Notes: generated from the letters alone by a model not told the origin. Shown: positions 1-9,213, counted from the stretch's first letter. The stretch is 61,633 nt of DNA from JAICUF01 sp038250675 (GCA_038250675.1 JBBSCB010000019.1:1-61633), one strand, 5' to 3'. Program-made: numbers and translations.

Positions 1-2
1 AA

Positions 3-758
3 AGCATTCTCAACGACATGACGCTGTTCGGCACCGGCGCGAGCGGCGGAGGGATCGGCGCGGCGGGAACGACGCTGGGACGCAGCGGCTTTGGCTACGT
101 CTATCCCAATTTCAACGCGCAGATGACCTACTCCACGCCGGCAGCGCGCGCATACCAGATGTCGATCGGCATCTTCGATCCCGACCGCATCATGGGCGAC
201 TTCTCCCCCGACGGCGCGGCGCCCACCGCGCTGCCCCGTCTCGAGGGCGAGGCCACCTGGCATGGGCAGGCGGGAGCGGTCCGCTTCCGCACCTGGGCGG
301 GCGGGATGTACCAGAGCGCCGAGCAGCAGGTGCGGGCCCGCGGCGTGGACGGCGGGCTACGGCTCGATGCCGGGAGCGTTGGACTGGTGGCATCGGGTTA
401 CCTCGCGCGCGGTGTGGGTTCCACCTACGCCCTGAGCACCAACCTGGGGTTCGACGCGGCATTGAGCGCCCGCCGGTCGTACGGCTACATCGCGCAGCTC
501 ACCGTCCGGCCCGCCGCGGGCCCGTTGACGGTTGGTGCGAGCTGGGGTGAGAGCCGGCTCGATCAGACGACGTACGACGTATCGATCGGCAACGACGCAC
601 TGCTGTGCCGCAACCGTGCGCTCATCGGCATGGCGCTGTATCAGGCCACCAAATCCCTGCGGCTCGTCGGGGAATACACCCGGGCGGAGGCGCTGGCGCA
701 TTCCGGCGCCCGGACGCGCTCGGATCAGGTTTCCACCGGCCTGCTCCTCTTCTTCTGA
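3..758 (+). CDS. Outer-membrane beta-barrel (porin-like) protein, 5' end outside window
   Basis: The frame is open to the left edge, so the N-terminus is missing; an internal ATG lies at 18. About 250 residues are visible. They show alternating hydrophobic/polar strands rich in Gly, Ala, Tyr and Arg, with turns of the kind seen in transmembrane beta-barrels. The protein ends in LLLFF, and a C-terminal aromatic residue is typical of proteins inserted in the outer membrane by the BAM complex. No family-specific motif is visible, so porin is a structural guess. The gene ends about 70 bases before the promoter of the next operon and is read in the same direction. Confidence 0.6.
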   Translation, partial: SILNDMTLFGTGASGGGIGAAGTTLGRSGFGYVYPNFNAQMTYSTPAARAYQMSIGIFDPDRIMGDFSPDGAAPTALPRLEGEATWHGQAGAVRFRTWAGGMYQSAEQQVRARGVDGGLRLDAGSVGLVASGYLARGVGSTYALSTNLGFDAALSARRSYGYIAQLTVRPAAGPLTVGASWGESRLDQTTYDVSIGNDALLCRNRALIGMALYQATKSLRLVGEYTRAEALAHSGARTRSDQVSTGLLLFF

Positions 759-829
759 CCCCCCGCAGCAACCGGCATGTCATCGCATTCCGGTGACTCG
801 TCCGGGTACCATCCCCCCCCGGGCCCGGC

Positions 830-835
830 TATAAT
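830..835 (+). promoter_or_regulatory. -10 element TATAAT upstream of lipA
   Basis: A perfect TATAAT lies 47 bases before the lipA start. The expected -35 position (about 807-812) is weak and is followed by a run of eight C. Transcription would begin near 842 and give a roughly 40-base leader holding AAGGAG (871-876). Confidence 0.5.
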
Positions 836-882
836 TTGGGACTCTGGCACTCGCCATTTTCCGTCCGGTCAAGGAGACTGAC

Positions 883-1830
883 TTGGCTGTTCCGCTGGTC
901 CAGTTGACCCGCGCACCCGAGGCCGACGAGCCCACGCCCACCGCGGCGCCCGTCGTGCCCGCCCGCAAGCCGAGTTGGCTCAAGGTGAAGGCACCCGGGG
1001 GGCCCAACTACGCGCACATCAAGATGATGATGCGTGAGCTGGGCCTGCACACGGTCTGCGAGGAAGCCCGCTGTCCCAACATCGGGGAATGCTGGGAGCA
1101 TCGCGCCGCGACGTTCATGATTCTGGGCGACGTCTGCACCCGGAACTGCACCTACTGTGCCGTATCGCACGGCACGCCCAAGGCGTTCGATCCGCTGGAG
1201 CCGGTGCGCCTGGCGGAGGCGGTGGCCCGCATGGGCCTGCAGCATGTCGTGATCACGTCGGTGGACCGCGACGACCTGCCCAACGGGGGCGCGGAAGCGT
1301 TTGCCGGGTGCATCAGCGAGATCAAGCAGCGGCTGCCGGCGACGTCGGTCGAGGTGCTTATCCCGGACTTCAAGGGCTCCGACCGTGCGCTCCAGATCGT
1401 CATGGATGCGCGGCCCGACATCCTCAACCACAACCTCGAGACCGCGGAGCGACTATACCGGCTGGCCCGTCCCGGCGGGCGGTACGATCGGGCGCTCCGG
1501 CTCCTGGCCACTGCCCGGCAGATGGGCGGACCGGACGCACTCACCAAGAGCGGGATCATCCTGGGCATGGGCGAGGAGTGGGATGAGGTGCTGGTCTGCA
1601 TGCGCGACCTGCGCTGGAGCGACGTGAACATCCTGACGCTGGGCCAGTATCTCCGTCCGACCGACGGCCACCTGCCAGTCGCACGGTTCTACAGCCCCGA
1701 CGAATTTGCCGAACTCCGCGAGGCCGGCATGGCGATGGGTTTTGCCCACGTCCAGGCCAGCCCGCTGACGCGATCTTCCTACCACGCCTGGGAGCAGGTG
1801 GACCAGGCCAAGGCACACAGGATTCCCTGA
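883..1830 (+). CDS. lipA: Lipoyl synthase (radical SAM)
   Basis: LipA inserts two sulfurs into the octanoyl group carried by E2 subunits, making lipoate. The 315-residue protein has both cluster-binding motifs: CEEARCPNIGEC (Cys59, 64, 70) for the auxiliary sulfur-donating 4Fe-4S cluster, and CTRNCTYC (Cys85, 89, 92) for the radical-SAM cluster. Length is normal. The start is TTG, chosen because AAGGAG (871-876) sits six bases upstream. It is the first gene of an operon with its own targets: pdhA starts within the lipA stop (TGATG), and lipB, which supplies the octanoylated substrate, closes the same operon. Confidence 0.96.
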   Translation: MAVPLVQLTRAPEADEPTPTAAPVVPARKPSWLKVKAPGGPNYAHIKMMMRELGLHTVCEEARCPNIGECWEHRAATFMILGDVCTRNCTYCAVSHGTPKAFDPLEPVRLAEAVARMGLQHVVITSVDRDDLPNGGAEAFAGCISEIKQRLPATSVEVLIPDFKGSDRALQIVMDARPDILNHNLETAERLYRLARPGGRYDRALRLLATARQMGGPDALTKSGIILGMGEEWDEVLVCMRDLRWSDVNILTLGQYLRPTDGHLPVARFYSPDEFAELREAGMAMGFAHVQASPLTRSSYHAWEQVDQAKAHRIP

Positions 1831-2846
1831 TGGCAGGCACCGCCACGACATCCGGCCGCAAGGCGGCCGACCCGGCCACGACCGAACAGTACCTGCACTG
1901 GCTGCGCCAGATGATGCTGATCCGCCGGTTCGAGGAGAAGGCGGGCGAGGCGTACAGTCTCGGCAAGATCGGCGGCTTCTGCCACCTCTACATCGGGCAG
2001 GAGGCGGTGGCGGTCGGTACACTGGCGGCGCTCGGTCCCGACGACTACATCACCGCGTCGTACCGGGAGCACGGGCAGGCGCTGGTCCGCGGCATCAGCG
2101 CGCGCGCGGTCATGGCGGAGCTGTTCGGCAAGGCGGCGGGCTGCTCGGGCGGCAGGGGTGGCTCGATGCATCTCTTCGATGCGTCGCTCGGTTTCCTCGG
2201 CGGGCACGCGATCGTGGGCGGCCACATTCCGCTGACGACCGGCATGGCGTTCGCCGCCAAGTACCGCGGGACCAATCAGGTGGCGATCTGCTATTTCGGC
2301 GAGGCGGCGGTCAACAACGGCGCCTTTCACGAGGCGCTCAACATGGCGGCGCTCTGGAAGCTGCCGGCCATCTACATCTGCGAAAACAACCGCTACGGCA
2401 TGGGCACGGCGCTCGAGCGGGCCAGCGCCATCTACGACATCTCGGAGCGCGCCTGTTCCTACGACATGGCCAACGAGGTGGTGGACGGGCAGGACGTGCT
2501 CGCCGTGAACGCGGCGATGGATCGCGCGGTGCAGCGCGCCCGTGAGGAGAAGCTGCCCACGCTCCTCGAGATCCGCACCTACCGGTTCATGGGCCACTCG
2601 ATGAGCGATCCCATCCACGGCCACTACCGCACCAAGGAAGAGGTTGAGGAGCAGCGCAAGCGTGATCCAATCGCCGTCTGGTCCCAGAAGCTGCTGGCCG
2701 ACGGCATCGTGACCGAGGACGCGATCAAGGCGATGGACCAGAGCGTCATGGAGGAAGTGGAGGACGCGTACCAGTTTGCCGACGAGGCACCGGACCCCGA
2801 TCCCGAGGCGCTGTTCAGCCACGTGTACGCGCCGGAGGCGGAATAG
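1830..2846 (+). CDS. pdhA: Pyruvate dehydrogenase E1 component, alpha subunit
   Basis: This is the thiamine-diphosphate-binding half of the heterotetrameric E1 that decarboxylates pyruvate and passes the acetyl group to E2 lipoate. The 338 residues match the family length. The ThDP motif appears as YFGEAAVNNG with the downstream ENNRYGMGT; the usual GDG is GEA here, so Glu would replace the Mg-binding Asp. The phosphorylation-loop region (YRFMGHSMSDP) is conserved. The ATG overlaps the lipA stop and the gene overlaps pdhB by one base, so translation is probably coupled. A branched-chain 2-oxoacid substrate cannot be excluded from sequence, but linkage to a single lpd and lipAB favours pyruvate. 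Confidence 0.9.
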   Translation: MAGTATTSGRKAADPATTEQYLHWLRQMMLIRRFEEKAGEAYSLGKIGGFCHLYIGQEAVAVGTLAALGPDDYITASYREHGQALVRGISARAVMAELFGKAAGCSGGRGGSMHLFDASLGFLGGHAIVGGHIPLTTGMAFAAKYRGTNQVAICYFGEAAVNNGAFHEALNMAALWKLPAIYICENNRYGMGTALERASAIYDISERACSYDMANEVVDGQDVLAVNAAMDRAVQRAREEKLPTLLEIRTYRFMGHSMSDPIHGHYRTKEEVEEQRKRDPIAVWSQKLLADGIVTEDAIKAMDQSVMEEVEDAYQFADEAPDPDPEALFSHVYAPEAE

Positions 2847-3826
2847 TGCCGACCATGACGTATCGCGACGCGCTCAACCAGGCGCTGCGCGAAGAGATGT
2901 CGCGGGACGAGTCGGTCTTCCTCATGGGCGAGGAAGTGGGCGTCTATCAGGGTGCCTACAAGGTGAGCCGCGGACTGCTCGAGGAGTTCGGCGCCATGCG
3001 CGTGGTAGACACGCCGATCACCGAGCTGGGGTTCGCCGGCGTGGGCGTCGGGGCGGCGATGGTTGGACTCCGGCCGGTCATCGAGATGATGACGTTCAAC
3101 TTCGCCCTGCTCGCCATCGACCAGATCGTGAACTCCGCGGCCAAGATGCGCTACATGTCCAACGGCCAGGTGGGGGTGCCGCTGGTGGTCCGAGGCCCCG
3201 GCGGCGCCGCGCTGCAGCTCGCCGCCCAGCACTCGCAGGCCTTCGAAAGCTGGTACGCGCACATCCCGGGCCTCAAGGTCGTCATGCCGGCGACGCCGGC
3301 CGACGCAAAGGGGCTGCTCAAGAGCGCCATCCGCGACGACAACCCGGTGATCTTCATCGAAGGCGAGATGCTCTACAACCTCAAGGGCGAGGTGCCGGAC
3401 GGCGAGCACATCGTACCGCTGGGGGTGGCCGACGTGAAACGCGAAGGGACCGACGTGACCCTCGTGTCGCATTCGAAGTCGGTCTCGGTGGCGCTCAAGG
3501 CGGCCGAGCAGCTCGCGGGCGAGGGGATCAGCGCCGAGGTGGTGGACCTCCGCACGATCCGGCCGCTCGATACGGCAACGGTGCTGGCCTCGGTGGCCCG
3601 GACCCACCGCTGCGTCGTCGTGGAGGAAGGCTGGTCGTTCGCCGGGATCGGTGCGCAGGTCGTGGACACGATCCAGCGCGAAATTTTCGACGAACTGGAC
3701 GCCCCGGTGCTCCGGGTGACCGGCGCCGATGTGCCGATGCCGTACAACAAGCATCTCGAGAAGCTGGCCAAGGCCGATCCCGCCAAGGTCATCGCCGCCG
3801 TCAAGCAGGTGCTCTATGTCGACTAA
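2846..3826 (+). CDS. pdhB: Pyruvate dehydrogenase E1 component, beta subunit
   Basis: Partner of PdhA in the alpha2-beta2 E1 enzyme. At 326 residues it has the usual transketolase pyrimidine-binding domain (about 1-175) and C-terminal domain (about 190-320). Typical landmarks include FLMGEEVGVYQGAYKVS, the MRVVDTPITE segment with the Glu that activates the ThDP pyrimidine ring, and VVDLRTIRPLD. The GTG start shares one base with the pdhA stop (TAGTG). The 3' end overlaps the next gene by 11 bases, indicating strict co-translation. Confidence 0.93.
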   Translation: MPTMTYRDALNQALREEMSRDESVFLMGEEVGVYQGAYKVSRGLLEEFGAMRVVDTPITELGFAGVGVGAAMVGLRPVIEMMTFNFALLAIDQIVNSAAKMRYMSNGQVGVPLVVRGPGGAALQLAAQHSQAFESWYAHIPGLKVVMPATPADAKGLLKSAIRDDNPVIFIEGEMLYNLKGEVPDGEHIVPLGVADVKREGTDVTLVSHSKSVSVALKAAEQLAGEGISAEVVDLRTIRPLDTATVLASVARTHRCVVVEEGWSFAGIGAQVVDTIQREIFDELDAPVLRVTGADVPMPYNKHLEKLAKADPAKVIAAVKQVLYVD

Positions 3827-5147
3827 GGTCGTGATGGAGGCGCTGTCCCCCACCATGGAGGAGGGGCGTCTCGTCGAGTGGAAGAAGAACGAGGGCGATG
3901 CGGTCGCCGTGGGCGACGTGCTGGCGGAAGTCGAAACCGACAAGGCCGTCATGGAGTTGGTGGCGCGCGCGGCGGGCACCATGCTCAAGCATTTCGTTGC
4001 CGCGGGCGCGACCGTGCCGGTGTCGGAGCCGGTGGCACTGATCGGCGAGCCGGGGGAATCGGTCGAGATAGCAGCCGCCGCCGGCAATGGCGCCAAGCCG
4101 GCGCCTGCGGCGAAGGCGGAGCCAAAGCCCGCGGCAAAGCCCGTCCCGCCGTCCGATGCGGAAGCCACGCAGCCCACTGCGGACCAGACCGACCGACCGA
4201 CGTCGATGCCGCCGGCGCCGCCCGCCGCTCTGGTCGCGACGCCGGCCCGCGGCCCGGCCGTCTCGGCGGCGGCAGCGCTGGGCGGGACCCGGGTGAAGGC
4301 GTCGCCGCTGGCCCGGAAGATCGCGGCGGACCGCGGTCTCGATCTCCAGGGCATCGCCGGCTCGGGGCCGCAGGGCCGGATCGTTCAGCGGGATCTGGCG
4401 GCGCTTCAGCCCGCGGCCAACGCCGGCACCTCACGGGTGCCGGCGTTCCATCCGGTCGCCGATGGCGAGCCGTTTGCCGACGTGCCGCTGAGCCAGCTCC
4501 GGAAGACGATCGCCAAGCGACTGGCGCAGTCGATCGGGCCGGTGCCGACCTTCTACCTCACCATCGAAGTCGACATGGAGCGGGTGGCGGAGGCGCGCGA
4601 CGCGTTGAACGCGCTGGGCGAGGGCAAGGTCTCGTTCAACGACATCATCATCAAGGCGGTGGGGCTGGCGCTCCGGCAGCATCCGGCGTGCAACGCCTGG
4701 TGGCAGGACGATCACATCCGCTACTGGAACGAGGTGCACGTCAGCATGGCCGTGGCGATCGAGGAGGGCCTGATCACGCCCGTGATCCGTCACGCCGACC
4801 AGAAGTCGCTCCGCCAGATCTCGGCCGAGTCGAAGGACCTGGCCGCACGGGCGCGGGCGCGGCGGCTGGCCCCCGACGAATACACCGGCGGCACCTTCTC
4901 TGTCTCCAATCTCGGCATGCTCGACATCGAGGAGTTCACCGCGATCATCAATCCGCCGGAGGCGGGGATCATCGCGATCGGACGCCTGGCGGACAGGCCG
5001 GTGGCGCTCGACGGCCAGATCGTCATCCGGAAACGGATGCGGCTCACGATGTCCTGCGATCACCGCGTCATCGACGGCGCGACCGGGGCGCAGTTTCTCA
5101 AGACGCTGAAAGCGATACTGGAAAATCCGCTGGCGCTCGTCTGGTAG
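3816..5147 (+). CDS. pdhC: Dihydrolipoamide acetyltransferase (E2) of pyruvate dehydrogenase
   Basis: E2 forms the core of the complex and moves the acetyl group from lipoyl-lysine to CoA. The 443-residue chain reads: one lipoyl domain (about 1-80) with Lys43 in ETDKAVME; a long Ala/Pro/Lys-rich linker; a peripheral-subunit-binding domain (VKASPLARKIAADRG); a second flexible linker; and the catalytic acyltransferase domain ending with the active-site DHRVIDG. I chose the ATG at 3816 because the lipoyl domain begins exactly there (MSTKVVMEALSPTMEEG), although the frame is open further upstream inside pdhB. A single lipoyl domain is at the short end for E2p. Confidence 0.94.
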   Translation: MSTKVVMEALSPTMEEGRLVEWKKNEGDAVAVGDVLAEVETDKAVMELVARAAGTMLKHFVAAGATVPVSEPVALIGEPGESVEIAAAAGNGAKPAPAAKAEPKPAAKPVPPSDAEATQPTADQTDRPTSMPPAPPAALVATPARGPAVSAAAALGGTRVKASPLARKIAADRGLDLQGIAGSGPQGRIVQRDLAALQPAANAGTSRVPAFHPVADGEPFADVPLSQLRKTIAKRLAQSIGPVPTFYLTIEVDMERVAEARDALNALGEGKVSFNDIIIKAVGLALRQHPACNAWWQDDHIRYWNEVHVSMAVAIEEGLITPVIRHADQKSLRQISAESKDLAARARARRLAPDEYTGGTFSVSNLGMLDIEEFTAIINPPEAGIIAIGRLADRPVALDGQIVIRKRMRLTMSCDHRVIDGATGAQFLKTLKAILENPLALVW

Positions 5148-5186
5148 CAGCGACGGCCGGCGCTCAACATCAATACGAGGACATCC

Positions 5187-6584
5187 GTGGCGAACAGCTT
5201 TGACCTGATCGTGATTGGCGGCGGACCGGCCGGCTATGTCTGCGCCATCCGCGCCGCGCAACTCGGGCTCTCCACTGCGGTGGTGGAGCGCGACAAGCTC
5301 GGCGGGGTCTGCGTCAACATCGGGTGCATCCCGACCAAGGCACTGCTGCACAGCGCATACGTGGCCAACCTGCTGGCCCACGACGCGAAGGAGCTGGGCA
5401 TCGAGACCGGCACGATCAAGACCGACTACGGCGTCGCCATGAAGCGCTCGCGCAGGGTCTCGGAGCAGAACTCCAAGGGCGTGGAGTTCCTGATGAAGAA
5501 GCACAAGATCAGCGTGCTCCGCGGCACCGGCGTCCTCCAGGCGGGCCGGAAGGTCAAGGTGGACAAGGAAACCTACCAGGCCACGAAGGCGGTGGTCATC
5601 GCGAGCGGCTCGCGGGTGCGCGGCATCCCGCAGATCGGCCTCGAGATCGACAAGACCAGCGTGATCTCGTCCGATGAGGCGCTCTTTCTCGAGAAGGTGC
5701 CGGCGTCCATCGCCATCGTGGGCGCGGGCGCCGTGGGCTGCGAGTTCGCCGACATCTTCAATGCATTCGGCAGCAAGGTCACGCTCATCGAGGCGATGCC
5801 CCGCATCCTCCCGCTGGAGGACGCCGAGAGCTCCGACGTCATCGCCAAGAGCTACAAGAAGCGCGGCATCGCGGTGTTCGCGGGCGCCAAGGTCACCAGC
5901 GCGGACGTCAAGCCGTCGAAGGTGACGCTCACGCTGGAGGCCGGCGGCAAGACGGAGTCGGTGGAAGTCGAGCGGGTGCTGATGGCGGCGGGCCGGTCGG
6001 TCAACACCGAAAACATGGGACTCAAGGAGGCCGGCGTCGAACTCACCGACCGCGGCTTCATCAAGGTGAATCCGCAGACGCTGGAGACCACGGCCGAGGG
6101 TGTGTACTCCATCGGCGACGTGGCAGGACCGCCCATGCTGGCCCACAAGGGCAGCCGGGAAGGCGTCAACGTCGCCGAGCTGATCGCGGGACATCATCCG
6201 CAGCCGATCAAGTACGACAACGTCCCCAGCGTCACCTACTGCCATCCGGAAGTGGCCAGCATCGGGCTGACCGAGGATCAGTGCAAGGAGGAGAAGCTGG
6301 ACTACCAGGTGGGACGCTTTCCCCTCAGTGCCAACGGGCGCGCCCGCGCGTCCAACGAGACCGAGGGCTTCGTCAAGATCATCCGGGGCAAGAAGTACGG
6401 CGAAATCCTCGGCGCCCATATCGTCGCGAGCCACGCCTCCGAGATGATCCACGAGCTGGTCGTGGCGCGGGAGAATGAATTCACGGTGGAGGAGGTGGAC
6501 CTGGCCGTCCACGCCCATCCCACGCTGTCCGAAGCCATCGCGGAGGCCGGTCTCGACTCGATGGGCCGCGTGATGCACATCTAG
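5187..6584 (+). CDS. lpd: Dihydrolipoyl dehydrogenase (E3)
   Basis: FAD flavoenzyme that reoxidises dihydrolipoamide and passes electrons to NAD+. It has 465 residues: FAD motif GGGPAGYVCAIRAAQLG near the N-terminus, redox-active disulfide GGVCVNIGC (Cys42 and Cys47), NAD-binding GAGAVGCEFAD, and the C-terminal dimer domain with HAHPTLSEA supplying the catalytic His-Glu pair. The GTG start has GAGG six bases upstream (5177-5180). It follows the E2 gene after 39 bases and completes the complex. Confidence 0.96.
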   Translation: MANSFDLIVIGGGPAGYVCAIRAAQLGLSTAVVERDKLGGVCVNIGCIPTKALLHSAYVANLLAHDAKELGIETGTIKTDYGVAMKRSRRVSEQNSKGVEFLMKKHKISVLRGTGVLQAGRKVKVDKETYQATKAVVIASGSRVRGIPQIGLEIDKTSVISSDEALFLEKVPASIAIVGAGAVGCEFADIFNAFGSKVTLIEAMPRILPLEDAESSDVIAKSYKKRGIAVFAGAKVTSADVKPSKVTLTLEAGGKTESVEVERVLMAAGRSVNTENMGLKEAGVELTDRGFIKVNPQTLETTAEGVYSIGDVAGPPMLAHKGSREGVNVAELIAGHHPQPIKYDNVPSVTYCHPEVASIGLTEDQCKEEKLDYQVGRFPLSANGRARASNETEGFVKIIRGKKYGEILGAHIVASHASEMIHELVVARENEFTVEEVDLAVHAHPTLSEAIAEAGLDSMGRVMHI

Positions 6585-6605
6585 CGGTGGACCACTAGCA
6601 CCGCC

Positions 6606-7070
6606 GTGTCCGCCCCGCCGCCGCCGAATCAGCCGCCGGACATACCGGGGATCCCCGACCCGCTGGGGCTCATCGCCGCGGCGGTGCCGCTGGGCATCGT
6701 GGTCGGGGTGCTGGTGGTGACCGCCGCGGTCTTTGGCGTCACGGCACTCAGGGACCAGGCGCCGCCGATGGCTCCGGGCGCGGCGCTCCAGAATTCGCCG
6801 GCCACCTGGCTGCTGTTCGGCGGCACGCTCGCCGGGATCCTCCTCGCGGGCGTCGCCACCTGGATCGCGCTTTCCCCCATCACCAACTGGTACCGCCGCG
6901 CCATGTTCGCCACGGTGAGCGGTTTTGCCACCGTTGTCGCGATGCTGCTCACGACGCCGGTGCACGCTTACTTCGGCCGCACCGGCCTGGTGGCGCTGGC
7001 GGCACTGTGCCTCGCGGGCATCGCGCTGCTCACGCGGCGACTCGGCCGCATCACGCGGGCGGGCCGGTGA
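6606..7070 (+). CDS. Small membrane protein between lpd and lipB, function unknown
   Basis: A 154-residue protein starting at GTG. A Pro-rich N-terminus (about 20 residues) is followed by roughly four predicted membrane helices: about 22-47, 68-90, 100-115 and 122-142. A basic tail ends in RRLGRITRAGR. I recognise no domain. It is very likely real because its stop overlaps the lipB start (GTGA) and its hydrophobic pattern is not a shadow of another frame. Its place inside a lipoate/PDH operon suggests co-expression rather than a known function. Confidence 0.65.
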   Translation: MSAPPPPNQPPDIPGIPDPLGLIAAAVPLGIVVGVLVVTAAVFGVTALRDQAPPMAPGAALQNSPATWLLFGGTLAGILLAGVATWIALSPITNWYRRAMFATVSGFATVVAMLLTTPVHAYFGRTGLVALAALCLAGIALLTRRLGRITRAGR

Positions 7071-7753
7071 GCGATCCGCTGGTGGTGGTGGACCTGGGAC
7101 GCCGCGGCTACGGCGACGTGCTGGAGTTGCAGCGATCGCTCTGCCGGCGGCGAATGGCCGGCGAGCTCACCGACGACCTGCTGCTCCTGGTCGAGCACGA
7201 CCCGGTGATCACGCTGGGCCGCGGCACCCGGGCATCAAGTCTGCCGCTGGCGCCGGACGAGCTCCGGCGGCGTGGCGTCGAGGTGTTCGAGGTCGAGCGC
7301 GGCGGTGACGTCACCTGGCACGGACCCGGCCAGCTCGTTGGGTATCCGATCCTGGACCTCCGGCGCCACCGCGAGGACCTGCACTGGTATCTGCGTACGC
7401 TCGAGCAGGCGCTGATCGCCGCGCTGGCTGCGCTGGGGCTCCCGGCCGAAGCGCGTGCGGGTCTCACCGGCGTGTGGACCGGCGGCCGCAAGATTGCGAG
7501 CATGGGGATCCACGTGAAGCAGTGGATCACGTTTCACGGTTTTGCGCTGAACGTCACCACCGACCTCGCGGGCTTTGACCTGATCGTGCCCTGTGGCATC
7601 GCGGGGGTCGTGATGACGAGCGTGGCCCGCGAGCTGGGGACCGAGGTGGGGGTGACCGAGCGGACGCGTGAGGCGGTCATCGCGGCGCTGGGCGCCGCGC
7701 TGGACCGGGAGCCGGTGGCCGGCGATGCGCACGCGCTGGTGAGCGCACCGTGA
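7067..7753 (+). CDS. lipB: Octanoyl-[acyl-carrier-protein]:protein octanoyltransferase
   Basis: LipB transfers octanoate from ACP to the lysine of lipoyl domains; LipA then inserts sulfur. The 228-residue protein carries the signature RGGDVTWHGPGQLVGYP, the catalytic Lys142 in GRKIASMGIHV, and the thioacyl-forming Cys176 in VPCGIAGVVMTSV. I chose the GTG at 7067, which overlaps the upstream stop (GTGA); the frame extends 20 codons further back into the previous gene, but that extension is not conserved. It ends the PDH operon. Confidence 0.95.
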   Translation: MSDPLVVVDLGRRGYGDVLELQRSLCRRRMAGELTDDLLLLVEHDPVITLGRGTRASSLPLAPDELRRRGVEVFEVERGGDVTWHGPGQLVGYPILDLRRHREDLHWYLRTLEQALIAALAALGLPAEARAGLTGVWTGGRKIASMGIHVKQWITFHGFALNVTTDLAGFDLIVPCGIAGVVMTSVARELGTEVGVTERTREAVIAALGAALDREPVAGDAHALVSAP

Positions 7754-7904
7754 ACGTGGTGGACGTGCGCTCCGCCGAGCACCGGCTGCCGCCGGGCCAG
7801 GCCGAGACGCGTTGACGCCGGGTGCGCGCCTCCGGGGTGCTCACCGATGATCATCCGGGCGCCAGGCCGTTGCCTTTGCGGTGGCAATTCGCCATCCTCC
7901 GTAC

Positions 7905-8462
7905 ATGTCTGATTCGACGGCAAAACAGGACCCGAATGAGCAGGCGGACCAGCGGATCGCGGAGATTCTTCGGGCGGCGGCGAGCTGGGCTCGCGAGGCC
8001 CCAGGCGCGCTCGAGCCGGCCATCAAAGCCGTCTGCATCCGGCTCGCGGAACTGGTGGCGGACCAGCGGCACTACCTGGCGCCGCTGCCCGAGGCTCAGG
8101 AGAGCGAGCGCCGCGCCGTGCTATCGGTCATTGCCGATCGCCTGCGCTCGCCACGGGTGACGGCCGGCCTCGAGGCTCACCTGAAGGCGCTGGAAGAGCT
8201 CGAGCTGCGTTCCACCGGCTCGTGGGCGGTGGTCGCCACCGCCCAGTCCGAGTGGATCACCACCGCCATCAATTATCTCGAGAGCTGCGCCCGGAAGTTG
8301 CCGGAAGGTGAGCGTCCCGACCCCTACTGGGCCGACGACGTGGTGGCGGGCATCATCGCCTCGGCGCGCGCGCTCATCGGCATCGACGAGCTCCACGCGC
8401 GCACCGAGGCGCGCTATTCCGGCGGGGTGCCCCGGCCAGTGCTGCCGCCGGAGGATGACTAG
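7905..8462 (+). CDS. Hypothetical protein, mostly alpha-helical
   Basis: About 185 residues, soluble and rich in Ala, Glu, Leu and Arg, with long predicted helices and no signal peptide or membrane span. I recognise no family. Start choice is uncertain: ATG 7905 (MSDSTAKQDPNEQ) gives a natural hydrophilic N-terminus, while an in-frame GTG lies at 7881; neither has a clear ribosome-binding site. It lies between the PDH operon and a convergent beta-barrel gene whose last codon overlaps it by four bases. Confidence 0.55.
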   Translation: MSDSTAKQDPNEQADQRIAEILRAAASWAREAPGALEPAIKAVCIRLAELVADQRHYLAPLPEAQESERRAVLSVIADRLRSPRVTAGLEAHLKALEELELRSTGSWAVVATAQSEWITTAINYLESCARKLPEGERPDPYWADDVVAGIIASARALIGIDELHARTEARYSGGVPRPVLPPEDD

Positions 8463-9105
8463 CGCAGGCGGAAGTTCAGCCCCGCCTGCAGCAGCAGGTC
8501 GTGGCGAAAGACGGACCCGGCCGGTTCGACCGGCGAGCCGGCAAATCGGCCGGCGTACGGATCACGGTACCGCGAGGCGTAGAGATACTCGCCGGCGGCC
8601 AGCGTCATCCCGAGCGGACCGGTGAGCGGCACCAGCGCCGCCAGCTCGACCACACCCCCAATGTCCGTATTCCGCGTCATAGATGAACTGCCGCTCCCGC
8701 CGTGAACGATGACCGCGGGGCCGGCCTTCGCCTCCAGGCGCAACGACGGGCTGACGTCGGTACGGAACCCGGCGCGCGCGGAGAAGTAGGTGGTCGTGGT
8801 GGCAAAGGCGGGTGGCGGCAACGTCGTCGAGCCCTGCCAGCTCGAGTTGTGCGACTGGCTCACGTCAGCTTCGAGCGCGAGGTGTCGTCCCACCCCATAG
8901 CCGGCCTGCAGCCCCCACGCCCGGGCTTCGCCCTTGGCAGACTCCAAGTACTGAAATGGTGTGCTGAGGTAGCGATCGGACGTGAAGCACGGTCAACGTG
9001 GAGGCCCCCATGGGCACGCACTTCCCATTGGTCGCGAGCAGCGGGGGCGGTGACACAGACGATGATGGCTGCGAGCCCTGGCAGCCGTATGACTCGTTGC
9101 TGCAC
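8459..9105 (-). pseudogene. Outer-membrane beta-barrel protein gene broken by a frameshift
   Basis: Two frames together read as one exported barrel. The first starts at GTG 9105 with an ideal AAGGAGG (9110-9116) and encodes a signal peptide (MQQRVIRLPGLAAIIVCVTA) followed by about 20 mature residues up to HVDRAS. The second runs from about 8988 to 8459. It has no start of its own before a stop codon, reads FTSDRYLSTPFQYLESAKGE and continues with barrel strands to LLLQAGLNFRLR. Adding one base near 8986-8988 restores a single frame of about 215 residues. The break may be a real mutation or a sequencing indel. Function is not recognisable beyond outer-membrane barrel. Confidence 0.7.
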
Positions 9106-9213
9106 GGCACCTCCTTGCGATGGGAGCCGTCGCCGCGATCCGTCCGGGCATGAGCCCCGTCCTGCGACATTCCGGGTCAGCCAGTGCTCCCGCCAGAGGA
9201 CGGCGAGGGCCGC

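Noticed and set aside
813..820. Run of eight C upstream of lipA as a phase-variation tract
   Set aside because: It lies in the promoter spacer region outside any coding frame; no repeat-unit or gene suggests phase variation, and it could equally be neutral.
3729..3815. Upstream extension of the E2 frame
   Set aside because: The lipoyl domain starts at ATG 3816; the extra codons lie inside pdhB and are not conserved E2 sequence.
4431..6965. An 844-codon open frame antisense to the E2/E3 genes
   Set aside because: Same reason: composition typical of the complement of GC3-rich coding sequence, no start signal, no recognisable domain.
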